A DNA stretch of 64,000 nt from Saprospiraceae bacterium (GCA_016717265.1 JADKFX010000001.1:3298501-3362500), one strand, 5' to 3'; shown: positions 41,439 to 49,651, counted from the stretch's first letter. The notes: a model not told the origin generated them from the sequence alone. Numbers and translations: made by a program.

Positions 41439-42341
41439 TCATATTAAATCTTTAATTGCCTTAGAAAAGGAATTCACAGGAAATGATATATTGCCTAGCG
41501 ATTTAGTGAAAGTCAAAAGGGCAATACAATATGAATCTCCTTTGTAATCAAATGAACAAACATCGTGTTGCCAGAAATTATTTTTGATTCTTAATTGCAA
41601 AGCGCTTTTAATGGCACTCCAAATACCATATGACCATAAATTAGTATATACTGATCCGATTTTATGAAAATAATTTTGATATTCCGACAGATATAATGAA
41701 AACTCCGGATTAGTATTTCCCTCCTTCATATATTCTTTTAAGTGATAGGACACAAAAAATGAAATAAATCTGTTTTCCTTTATAAGAATAAAGCATTCCA
41801 ATATATGAATTGGGATAATTAAATTTATTCTTGCATTCTTATAGCGAGGTTCTTCTTTATCTCTTGAAATGAATTTTCTTGTTACTTCGCAACCAATCCA
41901 TCCATATTTGTTAATTATATTTTCATTGATGCTTTCTCTTGTGACTAAATCAATTAAAACATTTGCAGAGGTATTATCACTTTCACCTAACATCTTCTTA
42001 AGTAGTTTATCAAGACTAAATTGACCTGACAACCAATATTCAGTATTGGTATCTTTCTTAACGATTGCTCTACTATCTCCCACAATATTCACCAGGTTAA
42101 TTGGAATAATTTGTTGAAGATTAATAAATCCAAGTTCAACCTGCCTTAAAACCTCAGCGCCTATAAAAACCTTGCTTAAACTTGCGGCGTAAACGGGCTT
42201 ATTGTAATTAATTCCTGCAATTACATAACCGTCATTTTGGGCTTTCGAAACAATCCAATAGACTTCGCAACCTGGTGGTAAAAATGGTAAAATATTTTTT
42301 GTGATTTTTTCCGATAAACTTTTTTCATAAAAATATTTCAT
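41439..42341 (-). CDS. Cytosolic class A beta-lactamase-fold serine hydrolase
   Basis: 300 residues without a signal peptide. All three family motifs are visible: SxxK at S54-LS-K57, SDN at 121-123 and KIG at 227-229 (the KTG-equivalent box). A Glu near 163-164 (KEEPRYKN) may correspond to the class A general base. Since it lacks export, cleavage of beta-lactams in the periplasm is unlikely; peptide or ester hydrolysis, or transfer of an acyl group inside the cell, is more plausible (inference). One base separates its end from the start of the peptidase gene, indicating co-transcription. Confidence 0.78.
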   Translation of the reverse strand: MKYFYEKSLSEKITKNILPFLPPGCEVYWIVSKAQNDGYVIAGINYNKPVYAASLSKVFIGAEVLRQVELGFINLQQIIPINLVNIVGDSRAIVKKDTNTEYWLSGQFSLDKLLKKMLGESDNTSANVLIDLVTRESINENIINKYGWIGCEVTRKFISRDKEEPRYKNARINLIIPIHILECFILIKENRFISFFVSYHLKEYMKEGNTNPEFSLYLSEYQNYFHKIGSVYTNLWSYGIWSAIKSALQLRIKNNFWQHDVCSFDYKGDSYCIALLTFTKSLGNISFPVNSFSKAIKDLI

Positions 42342-42448
42342 ATAAAATTTTTGCTTGCGAAAAAATAAATTACGCTAAATATAAACATATTCTAAAATAT
42401 TGTACATTTTGACAACAACATGTCGAATTCATACCAATTCCTTAAATT

Positions 42449-43162
42449 TTATTTAAACAATGTACTACCTATTCTAACATATGTGGCCCCTTCTTCTATA
42501 GCTATTTCATAATCATTACTCATCCCCATTGATAATTCTTTATAATCTAGACCTAAATTTAATGAATTTAGATGATTGGCAAGCTGTTTAGTTTCATGAA
42601 ATATTTGCCTTAACAAATACACTTCCGTAGTATTAGGTGCCATAGTCATCAACCCAATGATTCGTAAATTATTAAGTTTTTCTATTTCTTGAATTTGAAC
42701 AACAAAATTATCTAATAATACCGGATTTTTATTCCACATAAATAAATTAAAACCAGATTTGGTTTCCTCCCCTGAAATATTTACTTGTAAAAATCCTTGA
42801 ACATTTTTACCAAAATGCTTTGCATATCTAGAAATTAAAGATGCATTTCTAAAATTATCTATGGAGTGAATGATGCTACTATAGTTTACTATTTCTTTGA
42901 TTTGGGAAGATTGCAAATGACCTATATAATTCCATGTAATATTTTGATATGTTTGCAATACGGATCTCTTCTCATTTAATTCGTTTGATCTATTCTCCCC
43001 AAAGTGTGAAATGCCTAAATCAACCATTTTTACGATATCTTCTATAGATTTGGTTTTGCTTACACATATTAATTTAATGTCAGCAGGATTTCTATCAACT
43101 TTAGAACAAGATTTATCGATTTTTTCTATAACTTCATCAACGTTTGCTTTATATCTATTCAT
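42449..43162 (-). CDS. YggS/PLPBP-family PLP protein
   Basis: 237 residues, alanine-racemase-like TIM-barrel fold of the YggS type. PLP lysine K36 (LICVSKTKS), FGENRSNEL, WNYIGHLQSSQIK, IHSID, LQVNISGEETKSGF, and the phosphate loop LSMGMSNDYEIAIEEGATYV are all present. YggS proteins regulate PLP and amino-acid balance rather than catalyse a known reaction; a chromosomal housekeeping copy is expected elsewhere, so this one is probably specialised for the cargo cluster. It follows the unknown 469-residue gene by 6 bases; the next gene is 107 bases further. Confidence 0.9.
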   Translation of the reverse strand: MNRYKANVDEVIEKIDKSCSKVDRNPADIKLICVSKTKSIEDIVKMVDLGISHFGENRSNELNEKRSVLQTYQNITWNYIGHLQSSQIKEIVNYSSIIHSIDNFRNASLISRYAKHFGKNVQGFLQVNISGEETKSGFNLFMWNKNPVLLDNFVVQIQEIEKLNNLRIIGLMTMAPNTTEVYLLRQIFHETKQLANHLNSLNLGLDYKELSMGMSNDYEIAIEEGATYVRIGSTLFK

Positions 43163-43168
43163 GTCATT

Positions 43169-44578
43169 TTATTTTAATAGGTAATCGAAGTAATCTGATC
43201 TGCGTTTTAAATATTGAACTGAATTGTGATATAATTCGTCTTGGTTAAATCCAATGCGATATTGAATGCCAACATCACTGTTAATGAATATCGGATAAAT
43301 TAAATTCATAACTAATATAAAGAAAAGATCGTGATCCATTTTATAGCTTCTCCTTTGACCTTGATCAAATTTCTCGTCATGAATACTTTCTTTATGCTTG
43401 TTTAGAAGCATAAAATATGGAATATATGCCTTCCATAGCTTTGAAGTTATCTGATCAAATAAGGATGGGTCAATATTTGGGAAATATCCAATCATAAGAT
43501 TCTTAATAGGATTATATTCCAGTAATTTTGAAATGCTATAATGGCCTAACGCAAGAGGTGTTGAAAATTTACTAATGAAGTGATACATCATCGAGGCAAA
43601 ATCGCGGAGAACCTGTAATCCTTGCAATTGAGGATCTATGTTTTTTAAAAATTGTGTTGAATCAAGATCCGTTAGAACAACACTCGCATTCTTAATGTCA
43701 AACTCAAAATTTGGAAGTTCCGCAGAGTATCTATAGAGTCCACTTAATGAAAAATTATGAATTGCTTTGCCAATTTGTGTTGCTAATTTAGAAAGTGTCT
43801 CAAGCCGAGTCTCTTCTGTATCTGGACTCCCAGATACATCTAATGACTCTCGAATTTGATCATAGTATAAATCTTTAATAGGATTTTCACCTCTTCGTAA
43901 AGCAGCTCCAAATTGAATTTCTGACAATCGCAATGGATATAATGATGGAGAGATACAAACCACAGTACCCATCACTGATCTTTCAAAGCTTAATTTGGGA
44001 TACTTAGTAACTATTAGTGGGACTATTGACGGCACATTGTTTTTAAGTAAATGTTCTGACGCAACATATTCATTGGTTGCATTTTTATGCAAAATTCCTC
44101 CAATTGGTGCAACATTCCCAAACACAACTTGAAATTGTCCGGTATCATCAAAGCCGATATGTGGGTAAGTAGCAAAACTAATTAAAGGTTTTGAGGTTGG
44201 CTGGAAAGGCTTATTAGACTGTTTATCATAAATGGAGTCTCGGTTTTTAGCATCTGATACCGGATTGAAGCCACCTACACCTTTTATCTTTGCTGAAATT
44301 AAGCTGTTTTGAAGATTTTTAATGGTTGGTGGATTTTCAAAAATATACCAAGCTAGTCTTCCCCTTGAAAAGAAAAATGGTGTGTCCATCCATTTTATTA
44401 TTTGGAGGATTTTTTTAAATTCTGAAGGGTCCATCTCAACATCGAAATTTCTGTGCGTTATTTCGATGTCTAATACACCAGAATCAGATTCAACCCAAGT
44501 ATGGTTTTTAACTTTTGATTTACGAGCTACATTCTTGACCAAGCTCCTGGTCTTCTGTTTTAATTCTACCTTTTTCAT
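43169..44578 (-). CDS. Unrecognised 469-residue protein, faintly kinase-like
   Basis: No family identified. Basic N-terminus (KQKTRSLVKNVARKSKVKNH), central segment FATYPHIGFDDTGQFQVVFG, then helices with GKAIHNFSLSGLYRYSAELP and SVVLTDLDSTQFLKN followed by LQVLRDFASMMYHFISKF. The order short helix, loop, beta strand, DLDS resembles the catalytic loop and DFG region of protein/aminoglycoside-kinase folds, but no HxD or Mg ligand set is clear. A pseudo-kinase or SelO-like fold is speculative. First gene of the leftward cargo transcript, divergent from the PLP enzyme. Confidence 0.6.
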   Translation of the reverse strand: MKKVELKQKTRSLVKNVARKSKVKNHTWVESDSGVLDIEITHRNFDVEMDPSEFKKILQIIKWMDTPFFFSRGRLAWYIFENPPTIKNLQNSLISAKIKGVGGFNPVSDAKNRDSIYDKQSNKPFQPTSKPLISFATYPHIGFDDTGQFQVVFGNVAPIGGILHKNATNEYVASEHLLKNNVPSIVPLIVTKYPKLSFERSVMGTVVCISPSLYPLRLSEIQFGAALRRGENPIKDLYYDQIRESLDVSGSPDTEETRLETLSKLATQIGKAIHNFSLSGLYRYSAELPNFEFDIKNASVVLTDLDSTQFLKNIDPQLQGLQVLRDFASMMYHFISKFSTPLALGHYSISKLLEYNPIKNLMIGYFPNIDPSLFDQITSKLWKAYIPYFMLLNKHKESIHDEKFDQGQRRSYKMDHDLFFILVMNLIYPIFINSDVGIQYRIGFNQDELYHNSVQYLKRRSDYFDYLLK

Positions 44579-44709
44579 ATTAATGAATTTTAATTAATAA
44601 AACATATCATGAAAAGCAGAACTTGTCAACTCACATTTAAGAAGCCAATAAACATTAGGCACCAAAGGAGCTCATATGGTACTGTCAGGGTAAGAATTTG
44701 CGATTTTCT

Positions 44710-44833
44710 TATCTTTGGTGTAACATTTCTTTGACTTCGTCATTTTTGCTGTTCCGCGCCTTCCGAGTGAGTACCAGTTAGTATTGACGAAGTTCTTATA
44801 TTGCCATAGCTACTTTTAGCTATGGCTTTTTTT
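44710..44833 (+). ncRNA. Candidate structured small RNA with own promoter and terminator
   Basis: TATCTTTG (44710-44717) fits the -7 consensus; a transcript from about 44722 would be ~112 nt. It has a 9-bp closing stem ACTTCGTCA (44734-44742) / TGACGAAGT (44785-44793) around a 42-base apical region, and ends in a strong intrinsic terminator: arms GCCATAGCTA and TAGCTATGGC (44803-44812, 44817-44826), then seven T's (44827-44833). No open frame is needed to explain it. No -33 TTTG at the right spacing was found. Confidence 0.5.
44803..44833 (+). terminator. Intrinsic terminator
   Basis: Perfect 10-bp stem with a 4-base loop and a 7-T run, lying 227 bases before the PLP gene. It therefore does not end any annotated rightward gene, which is the main evidence for a separate short transcript upstream of it. 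Confidence 0.85.
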
Positions 44834-45013
44834 ATTTCTCGGAGAAGCAGATTCTATATTTTAGAATTCAATGAAAACCCTTTACATCTCCAAGTCTTAA
44901 CATACTGTAAGAACCGTTAACCGGCAAAAATGCTGCTTGGAAATGTAAATTTTTTAATTAATTTATATTTACATTGGAATTTATAAATACATAGAAATAT
45001 ATATTTTTTCCAA

Positions 45014-45047
45014 TTTGGAGATATTTTATAAATAATTTATAAATTTG
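45014..45047 (+). promoter_or_regulatory. Promoter of the PLP enzyme gene
   Basis: TTTG (45014-45017), 22 bases, then TAAATTTG (45040-45047), matching the -33/-7 pattern of Bacteroidota with slightly long spacing. The ATG chosen for the gene is at 45060, so the leader would be only a few bases. Confidence 0.5.
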
Positions 45048-45059
45048 GTAAAAATTATT

Positions 45060-46337
45060 ATGAAAGTATATACCTCAGATATCAATGATTTATTTAATAC
45101 GGCTCTTGTTGAGTTTGAGAAACAAACTGGCAAACAACTAAATCAAATGAAAAATTCTGATTTTTTTCAAGAATTAGCATCTCATATTCAACGAATTACG
45201 CATATTACAGTCAAATCCGACACAATTTATAAGCAGTTTTACATAAGGCTTAAAACCTGGGATAAAACAGAAATTGGGTTTTCAGTTGATTATCTAAATA
45301 TGCTATCCCGGTATGTTCATGAATGTGACTATAATGAAAAATATAAAGTGGTTTTTGAAGATGAAGCCGAAATACCGGAATTCCCTTGGGATCACCCCGC
45401 TTTCCCGGCTACACCTGTAATAAAAATTAAAATGGAAGGATTTAATAATATATGGATAAAAGACGAAAGCCACAATCCAACAGGAATTCATAAAGACAGA
45501 GTTGCCTGGGAAGTTTATCTTTTTTATACCAATCTAATTAAGGATCTAATCTCAAAAGACAAAAGAGTGAAACTTCCAAGACTTTCTTTATTGTCATCTG
45601 GTAATGCAGCATTGAGTATACAGAATATTTTATCCCAATTTGGATTGCCTAATCTTAAAGTCCTCTACGATCCAACTTTTATAGACACAAAGGTTTTGGA
45701 AGCAATGGTAAAATGTGGATGTGAATTAACTCCATATAATTTGGAAGAAAGAGAGTTAACATCTGAAGATATTTTAAAATTTACAAATAATGAAGGTGGA
45801 AAAGATCTTACGTATGGTGAGGACTTAGATAAATTTAGTTTTTATGATTGGTTAAGTTTTGAAGTGTTAAACTTGAATCCACAATTTTGTTTTGTACCTT
45901 ATGGGAGTGGCGAATTATATAAAAATATCTTAGAAATTAATCATAGAGAAATAATGTCAAAAAGAAGTTCAAAAAGATACTTTGGGACCAAAGAGATTTT
46001 AAGTAGATGCGCCTTTCTAGGAGCAAGAGCCGAAAACAAAAACACAAAAATGAAAATGCTATATGCAAAATATAATAAGTTTTCCACCGAAGATTTTCAA
46101 TATTATTTTGATAGAGGAACTTGCTCTAAGCAATCCAGAATTGAATTTGTAAATGAAGAAATGAATTTTTTAAATAAGGCATCAAAAATTGCAAAAGAAA
46201 ATAATATTGAATTTGAGCCAAGTGGTATTGCGGGTTTAGCATTATTTCTACAACTTAAAGATCAACTCAAAATTCAAACCAACGACAAAGTTGTTATAAT
46301 TAACACTGGGAAGATCAAATTAGAATTATTTAAATGA
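45060..46337 (+). CDS. Threonine-synthase-like fold type II PLP enzyme with extra N-terminal domain
   Basis: About 425 residues from ATG 45060; a TTG at 45045 overlaps the promoter. From residue ~90 the fold type II core is clear: WIKDESHNPTGIHKDRVAWE with the PLP lysine in HKDR, SSGNAALSIQN as the phosphate/cofactor loop, FVPYGSGELY, and NTGKIKLELF at the end. Relatives are threonine synthase, cysteate synthase and diaminopropionate-type enzymes; the reaction here is unknown. The first ~90 residues (SHIQRITHITVKSDTIYKQF, then GFSVDYLNMLSRYVHE) resemble helical DNA-binding-like modules of other Bacteroidota proteins. Divergent from the YggS-containing operon. Confidence 0.75.
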   Translation: MKVYTSDINDLFNTALVEFEKQTGKQLNQMKNSDFFQELASHIQRITHITVKSDTIYKQFYIRLKTWDKTEIGFSVDYLNMLSRYVHECDYNEKYKVVFEDEAEIPEFPWDHPAFPATPVIKIKMEGFNNIWIKDESHNPTGIHKDRVAWEVYLFYTNLIKDLISKDKRVKLPRLSLLSSGNAALSIQNILSQFGLPNLKVLYDPTFIDTKVLEAMVKCGCELTPYNLEERELTSEDILKFTNNEGGKDLTYGEDLDKFSFYDWLSFEVLNLNPQFCFVPYGSGELYKNILEINHREIMSKRSSKRYFGTKEILSRCAFLGARAENKNTKMKMLYAKYNKFSTEDFQYYFDRGTCSKQSRIEFVNEEMNFLNKASKIAKENNIEFEPSGIAGLALFLQLKDQLKIQTNDKVVIINTGKIKLELFK

Positions 46338-46423
46338 TCTGTTATATGGGAATTGAGATAAGGGTTATAGAGTCTTTTAAACTCGAAGCGTAGAGGGAAT
46401 TCTGCCTAGATTATTTTAAATTT

Positions 46424-46445
46424 ATGTGCAATTTATGTGCAAATA
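46424..46445 (+). repeat. Integrase arm-site-like direct repeats, right end
   Basis: ATGTGCAATTT and ATGTGCAAATA side by side, 42 bases inside attR. They match the pair at 16744-16765 beside the integrase, in the same orientation. Confidence 0.6.
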
Positions 46446-46447
46446 AA

Positions 46448-46479
46448 AAGGAGCTACAAAATTGCTCTTGTAACTCCTT
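46448..46479 (-). terminator. Terminator for tRNA-Pro, supplied by the island
   Basis: On the minus strand AAGGAGUUACAA pairs with UUGUAGCUCCUU (12 bp including one G-U) and is followed by UUUUUAUUU. It lies 9 bases beyond the tRNA-Pro 3' end, inside the island, so integration brings a terminator to the tRNA. A near-identical copy stands at 15942-15973. Confidence 0.7.
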
Positions 46480-46487
46480 GATTTTCA

Positions 46488-46532
46488 GTCGGGGCACCAG
46501 GATTCGAACCTGGGACCCCCTGCTCCCAAAGC
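46488..46532. repeat. attR: 45-bp repeat within tRNA-Pro
   Basis: Identical to 16594-16638. The island ends inside the tRNA gene and restores its 3' 44 bases, so the tRNA remains intact. Confidence 0.9.
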
Positions 46533-46563
46533 AGGTACGCTAACCGGACTGCGCTACGCCCCG
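46489..46563 (-). tRNA. tRNA-Pro (anticodon UGG)
   Basis: 75 nt on the minus strand: acceptor CGGGGCG / TGCCCCG, a D arm, anticodon arm CCTGC-TTTGGGA-GCAGG with anticodon TGG, and T arm CCAGG-TTCGAAT-CCTGG; CCA is not encoded. Integration target of the island. Confidence 0.95.
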
Positions 46564-46585
46564 AATTTATTTTGTTTTCAGATTC

Positions 46586-46942
46586 CTATGAATCCTCTTT
46601 TACGTTTCTATACAATCCTAGTAACATCTTAGATATTTGTTCATAATTTGCATAATACGTATCATACAATTTTTGATCCAAAATATCCAAACCTTTTAAT
46701 ACATCCAAAATCGCAACACACTCAAAAGCAGCTGAACGGGATACCGTAAAATAATGCTTTTTTTCTTGACTGCTAAACCGACCTGTTCCTTCTGCAAGAT
46801 TGAATTGAACACTCAATGTAGCTCTTTTAAACTGTTCTGTCAAATAAGGATCTTTTATTTTACCACTGAAAATATACTTTAATACTTCCAGATTTGTCTG
46901 CTTTACGAATTGATAGATCTCTAATTTCTCAAAATCAAACAT
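46586..46942 (-). CDS. Four-helix-bundle protein (S23/IVP-like)
   Basis: About 118 residues from the ATG read from 46942. FEKLEIYQFVKQTNLEVLKY, KRATLSVQFNLAEGTGRFS and KKHYFTVSRSAAFECVAIL are the helices of the S23-type four-helix-bundle family, first known from intervening sequences of 23S rRNA and widespread as single genes in Bacteroidota. The fold is a pentamer of bundles; the function is not known. It lies between two leftward tRNA genes. Confidence 0.88.
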   Translation of the reverse strand: MFDFEKLEIYQFVKQTNLEVLKYIFSGKIKDPYLTEQFKRATLSVQFNLAEGTGRFSSQEKKHYFTVSRSAAFECVAILDVLKGLDILDQKLYDTYYANYEQISKMLLGLYRNVKEDS

Positions 46943-47064
46943 TCTCAACACTTTAATAAATTTCCGCTCCAGCCTATGTTTTCCTTAAACTCATAAGCTC
47001 TTGCAGTCTTCAACTACACATCCTCATTCAAGCAAACTCAAGTCCCCTACCCATGCTCAATTTG

Positions 47065-47153
47065 CGGAGGGGGAGGGATTCGAACCCTCGGTACCCCTTT
47101 CGGAGTACGACGGTTTAGCAAACCGTTGGTTTCAGCCACTCACCCACCTCTCC
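47065..47153 (-). tRNA. tRNA-Ser (anticodon GCU)
   Basis: 89 nt on the minus strand with a long class II variable arm (GTACTCCGAAAGGGGTAC), anticodon stem-loop CGGTT-TGCTAAA-CCG with anticodon GCT, and T arm GAGGG-TTCGAAT-CCCTC. The acceptor stem has one A-C mismatch. Confidence 0.93.
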
Positions 47154-47253
47154 TCCTAAACCACAATTTTCAATATCAGTTTGCTAAAACTGAAGTATTA
47201 TGGATCAAGGTTAAAGGCTAACATTTGCCTTTGGGATCGCAAAAATAGAAAAA

Positions 47254-48747
47254 CTATTTAATTCGTTGGCTTTTCTGAATTTTCTTTTCAATATTTTCAG
47301 CTCTTTCTCTAAAAGCAGGGTCTGAATCTATCAAATATTTCGCCATATTACAGGAATATAATACCGTAGCATGATCCTTTCCACCAAAAAATTCTCCAAT
47401 CTGCTTTAAAGACCTTTGTGTATATTGCTTGATAAAATACATAGCAGTTTGCCTGGCAATCACAATTTGTCTTTGTCGGCTTTTGCCAATTAATCGTTCT
47501 AAAGGCAATTTGTATTGATCACAAACGATTTTTACTATCGACTCTACTGTTAATTCCTGATTTACCTGGTTGACATAGTTTTGAACTACTTCTTTGGCTA
47601 ATTCAACATCTATTTTGCGGAAATTAAGAGAAGTTTCAGCTATAATTCGAATTAAAACTCCCTCCAATTCCCGGATATTAGATTTTATATTCTGACAAAT
47701 AAACTCCATAACATTGTCGGGTAATTGAATATGACCAAGCTCCATTTTAGACAATAAAATAGCCATTCGGGTTTCAAAATCCGGCATTGTAAGATCTGCA
47801 GTCAAACCCCATTTAAACCTACTTATTAACCGCTCTTCAATATCTGCCAAATCTTTTGGCGCCTTGTCAGAAGCTAAAACAATCTGCTTTCCTGTTTGAT
47901 GTAATTGATTAAATAAATGGAAAAATATTTCTTGGGTGCCCGATTTACCTGCAAAGAATTGAATATCATCTAATAATAAAACATCCATGCTCTGATAGAA
48001 GTTTGAAAACTCACTTACGGAGTTGTTCTTAACCGCAGTAATAAATTGGCTTGTAAACTTCTCTGCATTTGTATATACAATATTCTTTTCAGGATGGTTC
48101 TTTTGGATTCCGTTTCCAATAGCTTGCATCAAATGAGATTTACCCAAGGCTGCATTCCCATATATTACTAAAGGATTAAACATATTGCCTGGTTTTTGAG
48201 CAATATGCATTCCAGCCTGCCTGGCTACCCGGTTACAATTTCCTTCAATAAAGTTATCAAATAAGTAATTTGGTGACAAATTACTTTCTATTTTGATTTT
48301 CCGGATTCCAGGAATTACAAATGGATTGGTTATTGCCTCTGGATTATTGAAGTCATTTGAATGTGATTTGGAAGATTTTGCCTTAAAACCAGGCTTTTGA
48401 TAGTCTTCCATTAAAATTTGATACTCCAATTTGCCTTTGTCGCCTAACTCTTTTCTAACACAACTTCTAAGCAATGCCAGAAAATTAGATTCAATCCAAT
48501 CATAAAAAAACTTATTTGGAACCTGGATAGTCAATGCCTGATCCACCAATTTAATTGGAACAATCGGTTCAAACCACTTCCTAAAGTTTTCCTTAGGTAC
48601 AGATCCTTTAATAAGGCTTAGAATATTATTCCAAACAATAATGGGATCATTGATGCTATGTACGAGTGTTGGTTCCAAATCAGTAATAAAAATCGATCTT
48701 AGGGATGGTCTTGAAAAATGTATCCTAAAAGGATTGCAAAATTGCAA
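47254..48747 (-). CDS. dnaA: Chromosomal replication initiator DnaA
   Basis: Up to 497 residues. Domain I (IVWNNILSLIKGSVPKENFR, FRKWFEPI), a linker, the AAA+ domain (NYLFDNFIEGNCNR, Walker A GNAALGKSHL, Walker B VLLLDDIQF, sensor LISRFKWGL) and the C-terminal domain IV helix-turn-helix with GGKDHATVLYS all match DnaA. The Walker A is atypical for DnaA (usually GGVGLGKTHL). No ATG lies before domain I; TTG at 48747 or TTG at 48678 are the possible starts, the latter giving MEPTLVHSINDPIIVW. No cluster of DnaA boxes was seen around the gene, so oriC is probably elsewhere. Confidence 0.95.
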   Translation of the reverse strand: MQFCNPFRIHFSRPSLRSIFITDLEPTLVHSINDPIIVWNNILSLIKGSVPKENFRKWFEPIVPIKLVDQALTIQVPNKFFYDWIESNFLALLRSCVRKELGDKGKLEYQILMEDYQKPGFKAKSSKSHSNDFNNPEAITNPFVIPGIRKIKIESNLSPNYLFDNFIEGNCNRVARQAGMHIAQKPGNMFNPLVIYGNAALGKSHLMQAIGNGIQKNHPEKNIVYTNAEKFTSQFITAVKNNSVSEFSNFYQSMDVLLLDDIQFFAGKSGTQEIFFHLFNQLHQTGKQIVLASDKAPKDLADIEERLISRFKWGLTADLTMPDFETRMAILLSKMELGHIQLPDNVMEFICQNIKSNIRELEGVLIRIIAETSLNFRKIDVELAKEVVQNYVNQVNQELTVESIVKIVCDQYKLPLERLIGKSRQRQIVIARQTAMYFIKQYTQRSLKQIGEFFGGKDHATVLYSCNMAKYLIDSDPAFRERAENIEKKIQKSQRIK

Positions 48748-48898
48748 AAAATAAACTTACTAAAAAGAATTCATTTTACTTTTTTTAAAATAATTAAAAG
48801 ATTGATTTTCAACAGATTGTAACATATAAAATTAATCTATATATAAAAATTTGACATTCAACTTTATAGTCTATTCGCTTAACATTCAATTACAAATC

Positions 48899-49651
48899 CT
48901 AGCTAAATATTAGATTCGTCTTAATATTAGCTAGTCCCATAAACTTAACGATACTTTCCTTTTTAGTTTCATCTAAGTCATACGAAATATTCTCAGCAAA
49001 GTAAGAAGATAGATTTGATACGTTCTGCAATGGTAATGTTTGAACTAAAGAAGGAAGTCGTAAAATACTTGCTTTAAAAGTTTCATTCAATTTATCAAGT
49101 ACGGAATTATCTGGTTTCGTTTTAGATACCCAACATGCAAAAACAAAAGGAAGGCCAGCATAATCATTCCATTCTTTTCCTAAGTCATATTCAAATTTAA
49201 ATGTATTCTCAATTTCAAATACATCATCTCCAATCTTAAGCTTAGCCGTTTTCAATCCTATTTTAGCTGCTTCGGGAAATGAAAAAATAATAGTCTTTAG
49301 GTTCCAATGATACTTTACCAAAGTCTTAATTAATAAATTTGAAGATCGGGAAGATGGGTCCAATATAATTTGCTGAACATCCTGAATTGGAAAATCTGAA
49401 AATAATTTTACGGTGCGCACTTTTCCAAAACACCCAATACAAAAATCAGTAAGCACAAATAACTTTTGAAAATCTTCCATTGCTCCTATCGGTAATAAAG
49501 CGATGTCTACGCTATCATTTAATAACAATGCTGCGCATTCGGAAGGTTTTGCCTCTATAAGTGTTAATATAGTATCTTGTTGCATTTGACGCAAGGCATC
49601 CAGAAAAGGGAGTGCATTTAAATATTGCACTGTTGCAATTTTTAATTTCAA
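48899..49651 (-). CDS. mqnA: MqnA, chorismate dehydratase of the futalosine pathway
   Basis: 250 residues of a periplasmic-binding-protein-like fold used in the cytosol. KIATVQYLNALPFLDAL at the start, DSVDIALLPIGAME at about 48-61 and LDPSSRSSNLLIKTL are the family pattern. It dehydrates chorismate to 3-enolpyruvylbenzoate, the first step of futalosine-dependent menaquinone synthesis. It overlaps the histidine phosphatase gene by 4 bases; mqnE is in the same orientation two genes upstream. Confidence 0.9.
   Translation of the reverse strand: MKLKIATVQYLNALPFLDALRQMQQDTILTLIEAKPSECAALLLNDSVDIALLPIGAMEDFQKLFVLTDFCIGCFGKVRTVKLFSDFPIQDVQQIILDPSSRSSNLLIKTLVKYHWNLKTIIFSFPEAAKIGLKTAKLKIGDDVFEIENTFKFEYDLGKEWNDYAGLPFVFACWVSKTKPDNSVLDKLNETFKASILRLPSLVQTLPLQNVSNLSSYFAENISYDLDETKKESIVKFMGLANIKTNLIFS

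Larger units (their letters stand above)
16594..46532. mobile_element. tRNA-Pro-integrated genomic island (IME/ICE-like)
   Basis: About 29.9 kb bounded by 45-bp direct repeats, with an integrase reading inward beside the left repeat and the intact tRNA-Pro at the right. Cargo: ArdC/RadC genes, a metal-efflux block, a VirD4/TraG ATPase, a serine recombinase, a RepO-like protein with a candidate origin, an XRE regulator and a PLP/hydrolase cluster. Paired 11-base repeats ATGTGCAAATT lie inside both ends (16744-16765 and 46424-46445). No relaxase or T4SS channel genes were recognised, so self-transfer is unlikely; mobilisation in trans or decay is inferred. Confidence 0.85.

Noticed and set aside
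41439..42341. Antibiotic-resistance beta-lactamase
   Set aside because: The SxxK, SDN and KxG motifs are present but there is no signal peptide and the gene sits in an operon with a peptidase and YggS; resistance is not supported.
44597..45059. Retron-type msr/msd RNA
   Set aside because: There is structured RNA potential but no reverse transcriptase gene anywhere in the window.
48748..48898. oriC next to dnaA
   Set aside because: No TTATCCACA-type boxes seen in the flanking gap; only AT-rich sequence.
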